Positions 53,040 to 61,771 of a DNA stretch of 64,000 nucleotides are shown one piece after another. Each line of letters begins with the position of its first letter. Positions within the stretch are counted from its first letter, which is position 1. The stretch is from NCBI RefSeq assembly GCF_900143245.1, contig NZ_FRDK01000002.1:372001-436000 (forward strand). The letters are read 5' to 3'. Source of the DNA: Flavobacterium fryxellicola (GTDB taxonomy: Bacteria; Bacteroidota; Bacteroidia; Flavobacteriales; Flavobacteriaceae). Under the pieces are notes generated by a model that had not been told where the DNA came from, made no database searches, and saw nothing but the letters and a program-made list of their open reading frames with translations. Position numbers and translations under genes: made by a program.

Positions 53040-54114
53040 TTCGTAATAAATATATGGCTAGAATCCCAAAGGCAATGTTAGGCAACCAAACGGCTAACAT
53101 AGGTGGAATACTCGATTTTTCGGCTAATACTCCAAAAATCTTATCAAAAAAGACAAAGGCGAAAGCAAGCGCAATTCCTATGGCGAGATTCGTTCCCATA
53201 CCGCCTCTTCTTTTCATCGAAGATACAGCAACAGCAATAATAGTAAGAATAAATGCCGATACTGGAACACTGTATTTTTTATACAAAACCACGAGATATA
53301 CATTTATGTTAGAAGAGCCTCGTTCTTTTTCTTTTTCAATAAATGCATTCAATTTTCCCAAACTTAACGTTTCCGCAATGTAAACAACAGGTGTTAAATC
53401 CTCCAAATCAAAAGTAAAAACGGCGTCTTTTTGCGGTAATTTTTCGATTTTATCATTCAATTCGCCTACCGTCCTTTTAGTATAATCATACATCGTGTAG
53501 GTGCTGTCCTTTGGATTCCACTTTATTCTACTGGCTGTAATTTTATGCACCAATTGCTGCTTTTTAAACTTTTCCAATGAAAAATTAAAAGCCGTTTTCG
53601 ATTCGGTATTAAAACTATTTACATAGATAAATTCATCATCACTAATTTGGCGGTACACATCCGTATTATCACCACGCATAGCTTCTTTTCCACCGCCTTT
53701 TAAATAGGTATATCTAAAGTTGTTGAAACCTTCACTGGCTGCAGGAACAACGAAAAAACCCATTAACAAGACAAATACAGAAACGATTGAAGCGCCAATT
53801 ATATACGGTCTTAAGAAGCGGGTGAATGAAATTCCCGAACTTAAAATAGCAATAATCTCTGTGTCATTTGCCAGTTTAGATGTAAACCAGATTACCGATA
53901 AAAATAAAAATATAGGAAAAAGAGAATTTGCAAAATAAACTGTAAAGTTGTAGTAATAGAGTGCAATCTCTAAAAACGGAACTTTATTTTCCAGCATTTT
54001 GTTGATCTTCTCTGAAACGTCAACAACAATTCCTATAGGTATAAACAACAATAACATCACGGCAAACGTGGCTAAATATCTTTTTAGGATGTATTTGTCT
54101 ATTATTGTTAGCAT
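53026..54114 (-). CDS. LptF/LptG (YjgP/YjgQ) family permease
   Basis: The 362-residue protein has the LptG layout: a membrane block at the N-terminus (IDKYILKRYLATFAVMLLLF, two further helices to ~110), a ~150-residue periplasmic beta-jellyroll, and three C-terminal helices. It is a subunit of the ABC transporter that lifts LPS from the inner membrane to the Lpt bridge. Only one such gene is here, so a partner or homodimer is implied. Confidence 0.9.
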   Translation of the reverse strand: MLTIIDKYILKRYLATFAVMLLLFIPIGIVVDVSEKINKMLENKVPFLEIALYYYNFTVYFANSLFPIFLFLSVIWFTSKLANDTEIIAILSSGISFTRFLRPYIIGASIVSVFVLLMGFFVVPAASEGFNNFRYTYLKGGGKEAMRGDNTDVYRQISDDEFIYVNSFNTESKTAFNFSLEKFKKQQLVHKITASRIKWNPKDSTYTMYDYTKRTVGELNDKIEKLPQKDAVFTFDLEDLTPVVYIAETLSLGKLNAFIEKEKERGSSNINVYLVVLYKKYSVPVSAFILTIIAVAVSSMKRRGGMGTNLAIGIALAFAFVFFDKIFGVLAEKSSIPPMLAVWLPNIAFGILAIYLLRNAKR

Positions 54115-54187
54115 GTTTTGAATTATGAGTTATGAGTTATCGATTATGAGCTATAAGTTACCTCATAATTGATACCTGATAATTATT
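54115..54187. repeat. TTATGAG-word repeat between tgt and the LptG-like gene
   Basis: Degenerate copies of ATGAGTTATGAGTTAT and its near-complement (CATAATTGATACCTGATAAT) fill the spacer. Confidence 0.6.
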
Positions 54188-55318
54188 TTATAGTCTTTGG
54201 CTCATATTTTTCACCATCATTTCTTTCCAAGATCTAAAATCTCCGGCTAAGATATGTTTTCTGGCTTCACGAACCAACCACATATAAAAACCAAGATTAT
54301 GGATTGTAGCAATTTGTTTTCCCAAGTATTCATTAGCTGCAAAAAGGTGTCTTAAATAGGCTTTAGTATATTCTGTATCCACATAAGTGATGGCCATTTC
54401 GTCAATAGGCGAAAAATCATCAGCCCATTTTTTATTTTTAATGTTTATCGTTCCATTTGCGGTAAACAACATCCCATTTCTGGCATTTCGAGTTGGCATC
54501 ACACAGTCAAACATGTCGATTCCCAAGGCAATATTTTCTAGAATATTAATCGGAGTTCCCACGCCCATTAAGTAACGGGGCTTGTCTTCGGGTAAAACTT
54601 CACACACCACTTCGGTCATTGCATACATTTCCTCTGCTGGCTCTCCCACTGAAAGTCCGCCAATAGCATTTCCCTGTTGATTGGAGTTCGCAATATATTC
54701 TGCGGATTGTCTTCGTAAATCTTTGTACGTACTTCCTTGAACAATGGGAAAAAAAGTTTGGTCGTACCCGTATTTAGTTGGTACTTTTTCCAAATGATTG
54801 ACACAACGGTCTAACCAGCGGTGGGTCATGTGCATCGAGCGTTGCGCATAACGATAATCACAAGGATATGGGGTACACTCATCAAAAGCCATGATAATAT
54901 CAGCGCCAATGGTGCGTTGAATTTCCATCACATTCTCTGGTGTAAAAAAGTGGTATGAACCGTCAATATGCGATTTAAACTTTACGCCTTCTTCCTTAAT
55001 TTTTCGGTTAGCCGAAAGGGAATACACTTGGTATCCGCCAGAATCCGTCAAAATATTACGATCCCAGTTCATGAATTTATGCAATCCACCCGCTTTCTCC
55101 AAGATTTCGGTCTGCGGGCGCAAATATAAATGGTACGTGTTTCCCAAGATAATATCCGGGTTTATATCTTCTTTCAATTCCCGTTGATGCACCCCTTTTA
55201 CAGAGGCTACAGTTCCAACAGGCATAAAAATTGGGGTCTCAATTACCCCATGATCAGTAGTTATGCTTCCCGCTCTTGCTTTAGACAGCGGGTCTTTTTT
55301 TAATAAATCAAATTTCAT
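54188..55318 (-). CDS. tgt: tRNA-guanine transglycosylase
   Basis: Tgt (376 residues) swaps guanine-34 for preQ1 in tRNAs for Asn, Asp, His and Tyr on the way to queuosine. Both active-site Asp are seen, in TDSGGYQVYSLSANR and GIDMFDCVMPTRNARNGM, with IGGLSVGEP binding the base. The zinc site is degenerate: where bacterial enzymes have CxCxxC this one has DEMAITYVDTEYTKAYLRHL without any Cys, although the later His (ATIHNLGFY) remains. ATG 55318 (MKFDLLKKDPLSKARAG) was preferred to ATG 55333. Confidence 0.95.
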   Translation of the reverse strand: MKFDLLKKDPLSKARAGSITTDHGVIETPIFMPVGTVASVKGVHQRELKEDINPDIILGNTYHLYLRPQTEILEKAGGLHKFMNWDRNILTDSGGYQVYSLSANRKIKEEGVKFKSHIDGSYHFFTPENVMEIQRTIGADIIMAFDECTPYPCDYRYAQRSMHMTHRWLDRCVNHLEKVPTKYGYDQTFFPIVQGSTYKDLRRQSAEYIANSNQQGNAIGGLSVGEPAEEMYAMTEVVCEVLPEDKPRYLMGVGTPINILENIALGIDMFDCVMPTRNARNGMLFTANGTINIKNKKWADDFSPIDEMAITYVDTEYTKAYLRHLFAANEYLGKQIATIHNLGFYMWLVREARKHILAGDFRSWKEMMVKNMSQRL

Positions 55319-55542
55319 AATAACGTATTTCACCCGATTGTTCGGCTGGCAAAGATAGGTTAATTCGATAATTTGAAAATTAGATAATTACAAAAATAAA
55401 TTAAGATTTAGAATTTCCTGCTAAAATGGTGTTGGAACACAAAACTTTCCTTTATCTACGAGGGATTGTTAGGTTCAAATCTAAGTGTATAAAGTACTAT
55501 TAATTACGCTAAAATAATTTGAGGGGTGTGCGTCGTGATTGA

Positions 55543-55737
55543 TTATTCGTTCGGCTTTGCAATTTCCACACCGTCGGGCTCCCCGATAACAATCGGAACA
55601 CGTCGCACTTCAGCCGCTGAAGAAGCCCCATTAAGCATACCTGTACTGATTCCCAATAAAATAATGGAAACGAAGCTATAGAAAACGACTCTTTTGTTGG
55701 AGTTTAGCTTACAATTGGAAAGCTTTATGTCTGTCAA
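55543..55737 (-). CDS. Small exported protein of unknown function
   Basis: The 64-residue frame has a positively charged start, one hydrophobic segment (VVFYSFVSIILLGISTGML) and a short tail EVRRVPIVIGEPDGVEIAKP. This could be a signal-anchored small protein. No family recognised. The 220-base spacer towards tgt shows nothing else. Confidence 0.4.
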   Translation of the reverse strand: MTDIKLSNCKLNSNKRVVFYSFVSIILLGISTGMLNGASSAAEVRRVPIVIGEPDGVEIAKPNE

Positions 55738-55809
55738 GGAATAAACTAGCCTATTTTCTAGGCATTTCTATGAGAAGCAAACCACACAGCGAGAGGTTAT
55801 TAAATATAA

Positions 55810-55838
55810 AAAGAGGTGCTCCATAGGAACACCTCTTT
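55810..55838 (-). terminator. Rho-independent terminator after the ice-binding protein gene
   Basis: AAAGAGGTG pairs perfectly with CACCTCTTT, with further TCC/GGA pairing at the loop; on the minus strand it is followed by a T-rich run. Confidence 0.85.
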
Positions 55839-55861
55839 AAATACTATTTTTTTACTTTAAC

Positions 55862-56944
55862 TTATTGTGGTTGTACCACGGTGTTTCCATCAAGAATCAC
55901 GGCAGTTTGCGCTAAGGCTCTTCCATAAAAAGATGCTCCTGTTCTAAAAGTCACCCCTGTCTTGGACAAGATAATACCTTCAAAATGAGAGGTAGATCCA
56001 AAAGTGGCTTGGCCAGCTACTTGCCAGAAGATGTTTGAGGCTTTAGCCCCTCCTTGCAAAATCACTCTTGTTGCAGCACTCATTGCTAGATCACCTGAAA
56101 TCTGGAAAATCCATACATCATCTGCAGATCCTGAAATGGTTATATTAGATGGTACTGTTACAGCACTAGTCCATTTATAAAGACCTGGAGTCAATGTTTT
56201 CCCACCGATATTTCCTGTACCCAATTCAAGAAAATTAGGAGATGGACGTCCGGCTGCATCATTGTAAGCTGTAATCATATTTTCAACCGCTGTGGTAAGA
56301 TTTGTTGATGTTGGAGAAACCATGTCAGCAGCAAATACTTTTCCTGTAACTTGTGCGGCCTTTGCATAACCGGTAAAATCTGTTAAAGAAAACCCTGTTA
56401 TATACGATGTCGCTGCAGGACTTAGCCCTAGGTCTCCTGTAATTACAGACGTTGGTACATTAGTGATTGTAGTCTTTGCAAGAATTACATAATTTCCTGC
56501 TGAACCAAGACTAACGGCTTTTAAGCCGGCCGCTACGGTAGCGGTAGTCGTAAAGTCCCATTGCTTATTAGCACGAATAGCTATTCCTTCTGCACTTTTT
56601 ACTCCCGTAGTTACTGTAGCGGTGTAAAGTGTGTTCGCTGCAAGAACAGTTATCGGAACAAACTTTGCAGTTGTACCTGAATATGAAACTGTTCCTAATA
56701 CTGGAGTTCCTGCTTGTTTTAATGTAAACGTAGTAGTATTAATAGATGACGCATCCATTTGGACACTAAAGTTTACGGAAACAACTTTATTTCTGGCAAC
56801 GTTTGTATCACTAGTTAACGGACTAGTTAACGCCACAGTAGGAACTGGTGCAGGACTCGATTGGGTATTCTCGTCATCTGAACAACTCGTAAATAATACA
56901 ACCATTGCAATCGCAGAGGCTGATAGTAGGTTTTTAATTTTCAT
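55862..56944 (-). CDS. Ice-binding (DUF3494) lipoprotein with an Ig-like domain
   Basis: The 360-residue protein has a lipobox signal (AIAMVVLFTSC, Cys21), a linker, a bacterial Ig-like domain (~35-130; VNFSVQMDASSINTTTFTLK, YTATVTTGVKSAEG) and a DUF3494 ice-binding domain (~140-360). That domain shows the family phrases LGSAGNYVILAKTTITNVPT, ITGDLGLSPAATSYITGF, LTPGLYKWTSAVTVPSNITI and NIFWQVAGQATFGSTSHFEG. It is a beta-solenoid that binds ice crystals and blocks recrystallisation, or may attach cells to ice when surface-anchored. Alone, ending in its own terminator. Confidence 0.93.
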   Translation of the reverse strand: MKIKNLLSASAIAMVVLFTSCSDDENTQSSPAPVPTVALTSPLTSDTNVARNKVVSVNFSVQMDASSINTTTFTLKQAGTPVLGTVSYSGTTAKFVPITVLAANTLYTATVTTGVKSAEGIAIRANKQWDFTTTATVAAGLKAVSLGSAGNYVILAKTTITNVPTSVITGDLGLSPAATSYITGFSLTDFTGYAKAAQVTGKVFAADMVSPTSTNLTTAVENMITAYNDAAGRPSPNFLELGTGNIGGKTLTPGLYKWTSAVTVPSNITISGSADDVWIFQISGDLAMSAATRVILQGGAKASNIFWQVAGQATFGSTSHFEGIILSKTGVTFRTGASFYGRALAQTAVILDGNTVVQPQ

Positions 56945-57301
56945 GTTTATCTGTATTTGTGAAGTTTAAAATTATCACACCACAAATGTAGGGCTGCTTC
57001 AAACCATTGATATTACATAACAAGACTGTTAAGTTGTATAATTCGCACTTTACTTTTAGTATCCTAAAATGGTATATTTTTTAAAATAATAGCGATCACT
57101 TAGCAGATGGAATATCAGGGAAATTAATTATCTATAAGTTTGCACCTCTTTTCTCAAAGCTTATTTTCGATTCATACCGTCTATGCTCAACTGCTACTCT
57201 AATAATACCGTCCAAAAAGACGTTAAAATTCACTAGTATTATTTTCAGCTCCCTAACTATCTAAGATTCGTAAAATAGTTTCGAGCGATCTGCCTCTCTG
57301 C
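56945..57301. other. Spacer upstream of the ice-binding protein gene
   Basis: On the minus strand TACATTTG (plus-strand CAAATGTA, 56983-56990) is a candidate -7 box 39 bases before the ATG. No -33 box is clear. The rest is AT-rich without coding signal, apart from the lost 3' end of the HxlR gene. Confidence 0.4.
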
Positions 57302-57505
57302 TCAATTTGTATTCTCCTTGGTTGGAACCATCACAAAAAATTTTCTGGAAATAAGGCCGTCTTTTTTTAATTCTCTTACGGTTTGGGCAACCATTTTATT
57401 AGAAATACCGGAGATTTTCTTTTGCAGTAATCCGGAATGTAAACCGCCATCTAGTAAATGAAATAAAATCAAAGGTTTCCATTTAGTCCCAATTAAACCC
57501 AGCAT
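57302..57505 (-). pseudogene. HxlR-family regulator, truncated at both ends
   Basis: Only the winged-helix core is left: LGLIGTKWKPLILFHLLDGG, then KKISGISNKMVAQTVRELKK and DGLISRKFFVMVP. HxlR proteins are normally ~100-120 residues, with a Cys-containing N-terminus and a C-terminal dimerisation helix after the VPPKVEYSLT wing. Here the wing turns into TKENTN and a stop, and the N-terminus is short. It faces the VOC-MRJP operon, where HxlR regulators often sit. It is probably dead, though a short active form cannot be excluded. Confidence 0.65.
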
Positions 57506-57590
57506 AGAATTAAGACGTCAATAATTTTTTTTGCTTATTTTAAATTTTAATCAATTGACAATCTGTATTTTACTATTTTAAGCAACTATA

Positions 57591-57604
57591 CTACTTTAAA
57601 GTAG
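57591..57604. promoter_or_regulatory. Perfect palindrome, candidate HxlR operator
   Basis: CTACTTTAAAGTAG is a perfect 14-base palindrome in the divergent spacer, with a related TACTATTTTAAG half-site 20 bases upstream. YodB/HxlR-type operators have TACT...AGTA palindromes. It lies just before the promoter of the VOC gene, where bound repressor would block transcription. Confidence 0.5.
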
Positions 57605-57608
57605 GTTA

Positions 57609-57639
57609 TTGCTATTGATATAAACATAGCCTAAATTTG
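57609..57639 (+). promoter_or_regulatory. Promoter of the VOC-MRJP operon
   Basis: TTG at 57609-57611 and TAAATTTG at 57632-57639 are 20 bases apart; the ATG follows at 57659. Confidence 0.55.
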
Positions 57640-57658
57640 CAATGTAATACCGTAACAC

Positions 57659-58171
57659 ATGGCTACTCAAACAAAATATCCAAAAGCATTTTCTCATATC
57701 GGAATCACAGTTCCTACTATTAAAGAAGCAGTTGAGTTTTACTCAGAGGTAATGGGCTGGTACATTATTATGGAACCGTCTACAGTAAAGAAAGAAAAGG
57801 AAACGGCCATTGGTCAAATGTGCATTGACGTTTTTGGCGAAGATTGGGAAGAATTTGAAATTGTACATTTAGCAACTTCAGATGGTACAGGTATCGAATT
57901 ATTTTCTTTCCCTCACGGAAGTAAAGAAGCACCGGAATTCAATCCTTTCAATACGGGTCTTTTTCATTTTTGCATACACGATCCAAACATTGAAGACCTC
58001 ATCGCTAAAATTGTATCTTACGGTGGCAAACAAAGAATGCCTATTCGAGAATATTATCCAAATGAGAAACCTTTTAAAATGTGTTACGTACAAGATCCTT
58101 TCGGAATTGTTTTCGAAATATACACGCACAGTTATGAACTGACTTATTTTTCTGGAGCCTATTCAAAATAA
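57659..58171 (+). CDS. VOC-family (glyoxalase-like) protein
   Basis: The 170-residue protein has two VOC half-modules. Probable metal ligands are His13 (FSHIGITVP), Glu in GIELFSF, His in GLFHFCIHD and Glu in GIVFEIYTH, the H-E-H-E order of glyoxalase I and dioxygenase relatives. The reaction is unknown. It is under a palindrome-bearing promoter facing an HxlR remnant and upstream of the MRJP lipoprotein, which hints at detoxifying a reactive aldehyde or quinone. Confidence 0.85.
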   Translation: MATQTKYPKAFSHIGITVPTIKEAVEFYSEVMGWYIIMEPSTVKKEKETAIGQMCIDVFGEDWEEFEIVHLATSDGTGIELFSFPHGSKEAPEFNPFNTGLFHFCIHDPNIEDLIAKIVSYGGKQRMPIREYYPNEKPFKMCYVQDPFGIVFEIYTHSYELTYFSGAYSK

Positions 58172-58218
58172 AACCAATTATATAACAGATACAATTGAAC
58201 TTCTAAAATTTAACTAAA

Positions 58219-59304
58219 ATGAAAAAAACTTTTAATTTACTAGCCCTTTTTATAGTGTTTGTTTCTTGTAAAGAAGCAGTAAACAATAAAATCGACATTG
58301 AAACAACAAAACAAACAAAAAGCAGCACAAACGAAGTTCAGCAAGTGGCTGAATTTAAAGGGCAACAAGTAACAGGTGTGACCGTAAGCACGACAGGACG
58401 GATTTTCGTCAACTTTCCTCGATGGAGAAAAGGAGTTGAGTATTCGGTGGTTGAGATCACTAGCGACAATCAAAAAGTAGCTTATCCTAATGAAGAATGG
58501 AATTCATGGGAAATTGGGAGCGCAGTTGAAGATCAAAAATTTGTTGGTGTACAATCTGTAGTGTCTTTTGAAAACAAACTCTATGTATTAGACACCCGTA
58601 ATCCTTTATTTGGAACCGTTTTAGACGCACCGAGACTTTTTGTATTTAATTTAAGTGACAACAAATTAGAGAAGACTTATACCTTGAAAAAAAACAGTTA
58701 TTATCCTAATTCATATATTAACGATTTGCGCGTTGATAAAAAAAACAACAAAATCTATTGTACGGATTCTGGTAGAGCCGGCTTAATTGTATTGGATATA
58801 ACTTCTGGAAAATCTGTCAGAGTTTTAGACAATCATTTCTCTACAAAAGCGGAGCAATCCTATTTAACTTTCGACAACAAAAAATGGGTGAATACTATTA
58901 ATTCTGATGGAATTGCATTAGACACTAAAAATGACTTACTGTACTATCATGCCTTAACGAGCTACAGTTTATATTCTGTACCCACAAAAGTATTAGCCAA
59001 AGGAACTACTAAAGAAGTAGAACAATCAGTGAAATTTGTAGCAAAAACAGCAGCCCCTGATGGAATGATTCTGGACAAAAATGGCACTTTATACTTTGCT
59101 GATTTGGAAAACAGTAAAATCATGTACCGAAAACAAGACGGGAGTATTCACGTATTAATCGAAGGCGCTACAATAAGATGGGCCGATACCTTTAGCATCT
59201 ACAACAACTACTTGTATTTTACCAACTCTAGAATTAATGAAGTGACAGGCGATATTTCGAATATGAATTTCACTTTAAATAAAATAGCTTTGGATACTAA
59301 CTAA
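58219..59304 (+). CDS. Major royal jelly/Yellow-family lipoprotein
   Basis: The 361-residue protein has a lipobox (LFIVFVSC, Cys17) and a beta-propeller of the MRJP/Yellow family. The phrases are VTGVTVSTTGRIFVNFPRWR, YPNEEWNSW, FVGVQSVVSFENKLYVLDTR, NDLRVDKKNNKIYCTDSGRA and SDGIALDTKNDLLYYHALTS. Members are related to dopachrome-converting proteins; a bacterial substrate is not known. It follows the VOC gene by 47 bases and ends in a terminator, so the two form an operon. Confidence 0.85.
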   Translation: MKKTFNLLALFIVFVSCKEAVNNKIDIETTKQTKSSTNEVQQVAEFKGQQVTGVTVSTTGRIFVNFPRWRKGVEYSVVEITSDNQKVAYPNEEWNSWEIGSAVEDQKFVGVQSVVSFENKLYVLDTRNPLFGTVLDAPRLFVFNLSDNKLEKTYTLKKNSYYPNSYINDLRVDKKNNKIYCTDSGRAGLIVLDITSGKSVRVLDNHFSTKAEQSYLTFDNKKWVNTINSDGIALDTKNDLLYYHALTSYSLYSVPTKVLAKGTTKEVEQSVKFVAKTAAPDGMILDKNGTLYFADLENSKIMYRKQDGSIHVLIEGATIRWADTFSIYNNYLYFTNSRINEVTGDISNMNFTLNKIALDTN

Positions 59305-59354
59305 AAAAGAGCAAAGTGTCTTGTCGATTCAAGAGTCTTTTAGGTTTTATCAGT

Positions 59355-59393
59355 AAAAAGACCGCTTTAAATTTCTTTTAAAGCGGTCTTTTT
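59355..59393 (+). terminator. Rho-independent terminator of the VOC-MRJP operon
   Basis: AAAAAGACCGCTTTAAA pairs perfectly with TTTAAAGCGGTCTTTTT around a five-base loop. Confidence 0.93.
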
Positions 59394-59427
59394 AGAATTT
59401 ATTTTTATTTGCTTCTAAGTGTGTACT

Positions 59428-59892
59428 TTAAAACACACCCAGTTTCACCCTTGGCATCCCCACTTCTATTTGCGTATTTATGCTGCTTCTAGGGGCTCTA
59501 TTCTCGTAGTGTGGTTGGCGATACCCATAGTAGTAATAAGCTGCATTTTGATACCAGTAGTTACTGTGGTTGCAATGAATGTCACATTGATTGTGATGCG
59601 CTGCATAATCGTCTTTTTTAGCCTGAAGATATGCGTTGTAGGCTCTTCTATTATTTTTCCTTAATTCCTTTTCATATTGTTTTTGTTCCTTCCAAAAGGC
59701 ACGCTCTTCGTTTTTACCTTTGACTTTTAACTGTTGCTCGTGCTGAGCGTCCTTTAAACCTCTTTGCTGATAATATGATAATTCATTTTTTGTTTGGACC
59801 TTAATATCTTGATTAAGTCCTGATTCCTGGGCATTCAACTTTGGCAAGAAACAAAAAATCATTATTACTACAATGCTTTTAACTGTTTTCAT
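59428..59892 (-). CDS. Exported Tyr/His-rich protein of unknown function
   Basis: The 154-residue protein has a signal peptide (MKTVKSIVVIMIFCFLPKLNA), a charged helix likely to coil (NEERAFWKEQKQYEKELRKN), then a His/Tyr-rich stretch (HHNQCDIHCNHSNYWYQNAA, YYYYGYRQ) that could bind metal. The family is not recognised. Confidence 0.6.
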   Translation of the reverse strand: MKTVKSIVVIMIFCFLPKLNAQESGLNQDIKVQTKNELSYYQQRGLKDAQHEQQLKVKGKNEERAFWKEQKQYEKELRKNNRRAYNAYLQAKKDDYAAHHNQCDIHCNHSNYWYQNAAYYYYGYRQPHYENRAPRSSINTQIEVGMPRVKLGVF

Positions 59893-59997
59893 AATTTTTA
59901 AATTAGTGTTATTACAATAGTCTTTGATTGATAACTACACTAATAAGACAACTCCAAACTAATTTACCCTACCTCACTACCCATTAATCGTAAAAAA

Positions 59998-60837
59998 TTA
60001 TTTTATATTGCTTTTCATAAAGTCTATAACCTCATCAAACCTATCGCTCCAAGGATAGAAATATTGCACTACCATAGGAACATGCTTTTTATTCAATCGT
60101 ATTGGTGTCACATCTGGCTGAAAGGGCTTCATGGCCGATAAAAAACGACTATTCGCTACTTTAATAGAATTATAGGTTTTATCTCCTACATAAATTAAAA
60201 AAGGCGGTGTGTTTTTATTTAAAAAATAAATGGGCGAAGCGGCTTTCCATTGCTCGGGATTTGAAGTCCAAGTGGTTAAATAATCGTCTTTCGAGGTGGG
60301 CGGATTTCCTTCTAAATAATTTTTCATATCCAATCCAGCTGCATCGTTTAGTATTACACCGGAAATACTTTTGGGATCAATGCCATATTTAGGATTCATA
60401 ACTGCTAATGCTCCAAGATGTCCACCTGCTGAATGTCCAGTAATGAAGATTTGACTGGGATTACCATTGTACTGACTGATATTCTTTTTAGTCCACTGAA
60501 TTGCGGACGCAATTTGTAACGCCATATCCTCGTAAGTGGCGTTAGGGCTCAACGTATAATCTGGGATCACAGTAACTACTCCTTTGCGTGCAAAGTTTCT
60601 ACCTAACAAATCATAGGTTCCTTTTCGACCGCTATTCCAGTTTCCTCCATGTACAAAAATTAACACGGGTACTTGTTTTACACTTGATTTTCGAGGAACA
60701 AAAATATTCAACTTTGGCGCTTTCAAGCTACTTTCATTCTGAGATTCTAGATAAGAAACATCAGTATTTTTTTTTGCACCGCAATTTGCTAACAGAAGGG
60801 CATTCAATACAACTAGGATAACTACTGGAAAACGCAT
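59998..60837 (-). CDS. Alpha/beta-hydrolase lipoprotein (esterase/lipase)
   Basis: The 279-residue protein has a lipobox (LNALLLANC, Cys19) and a hormone-sensitive-lipase-like fold. The oxyanion-hole motif is LIFVHGGNWNSGRKG and the nucleophile elbow FITGHSAGGHLGALA. The acid and base are probably in LIYVGDKTYN and NKKHVPMVV. It would hydrolyse small esters in the periplasm or at the cell surface. Confidence 0.85.
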   Translation of the reverse strand: MRFPVVILVVLNALLLANCGAKKNTDVSYLESQNESSLKAPKLNIFVPRKSSVKQVPVLIFVHGGNWNSGRKGTYDLLGRNFARKGVVTVIPDYTLSPNATYEDMALQIASAIQWTKKNISQYNGNPSQIFITGHSAGGHLGALAVMNPKYGIDPKSISGVILNDAAGLDMKNYLEGNPPTSKDDYLTTWTSNPEQWKAASPIYFLNKNTPPFLIYVGDKTYNSIKVANSRFLSAMKPFQPDVTPIRLNKKHVPMVVQYFYPWSDRFDEVIDFMKSNIK

Positions 60838-60962
60838 ATTTACTTTTTCACGAATATAAGATTAAAAAAAATACTGGCTGCAACGATTATTTCAAAAAAA
60901 CCTCCAGACTAGTACAATAAAAATTCTCTTTGCTTGCCCTTTTATTTAAAACAAGATAACTC

Positions 60963-60993
60963 ATAAAAAAGGCTGCCCTATTACAGACAGCCT
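60963..60993 (-). terminator. Rho-independent terminator downstream of the 125-aa gene
   Basis: AAGGCTG and CAGCCT(T) pair with a ~12-base loop; the minus strand continues into a T run. Confidence 0.75.
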
Positions 60994-61016
60994 CCATTAC
61001 TTTATTTACAAATCGA

Positions 61017-61394
61017 TTAGTTGAATTGTGTTGCCACGTATTCAAGTAAACTCTCATCACTCATTTTATTAGAAGTGCTTTCTGTAGTCTCAACATTTTT
61101 ATATTGCGCAGTGTCCTTTAAATAGTTAATAAACTGTTCTTGAGCAGTACCCGTTCCTGTTACATGCAATTCATCCACATTTTGCATGTGAGCTGTGATG
61201 TTTTTAAATAGTTTGCGAAGCAAATCTCTCTCGGCATTGTTGGCCGCATTTTCGCTGGTGTTGTAACCTTGTCCGTCTACGGTTTCGTGTCCTAGTATTA
61301 CAAAATCACCCGAGTCTACATTTTCTCTTCCAACAATAGTTGCATGGTGTGTATCCATCCAAACTCCAAACTGTTTTTTACTTTTCTCTGACAT
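61017..61394 (-). CDS. Hypothetical protein, possibly eRF1-domain-like
   Basis: The 125-residue protein (KKQFGVWMDTHHATIVGREN, LLRKLFKNITAHMQNVDELH, VTGTGTAQEQFINYLKDTAQ) belongs to a conserved Bacteroidota group. The order 'xxGVWMDxxxAxIV ... VTGTGxAQEQFxxYL' resembles the eRF1 domain-3-like/host-attachment proteins; this is a weak resemblance. No signal peptide. It has its own terminator. Confidence 0.6.
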   Translation of the reverse strand: MSEKSKKQFGVWMDTHHATIVGRENVDSGDFVILGHETVDGQGYNTSENAANNAERDLLRKLFKNITAHMQNVDELHVTGTGTAQEQFINYLKDTAQYKNVETTESTSNKMSDESLLEYVATQFN

Positions 61395-61771
61395 AATTAA
61401 TTGTTTATTTATTAAAAATTTTATTGTTACAAAATTAAAAACAGCACTACTACTATTCCAATTTATCTTATTTTAAAGATACCAAAATTAATCTTAAACA
61501 AGATCAATATTAACAAACAATTAATTATTAAACAGCTTTGATTCATCGTTTTTTGTTCTAAAAAAACTTCCCTAATGTGTTTAAATTTATTCCGATTTAG
61601 AATAATATCTCGGCTACTAAAGCAGTAAAAATCCATCAAATAAAATTTCTTCTGAACTCCACGATAACGAGCTAATTCATACTATTAAGCACGATTTCAA
61701 CTTGGGTTTTTGCATTGCCTTTATTGTTTGTACCGTTACTTTCAAAAAACAAACCACTAAATGAGAGTAAG

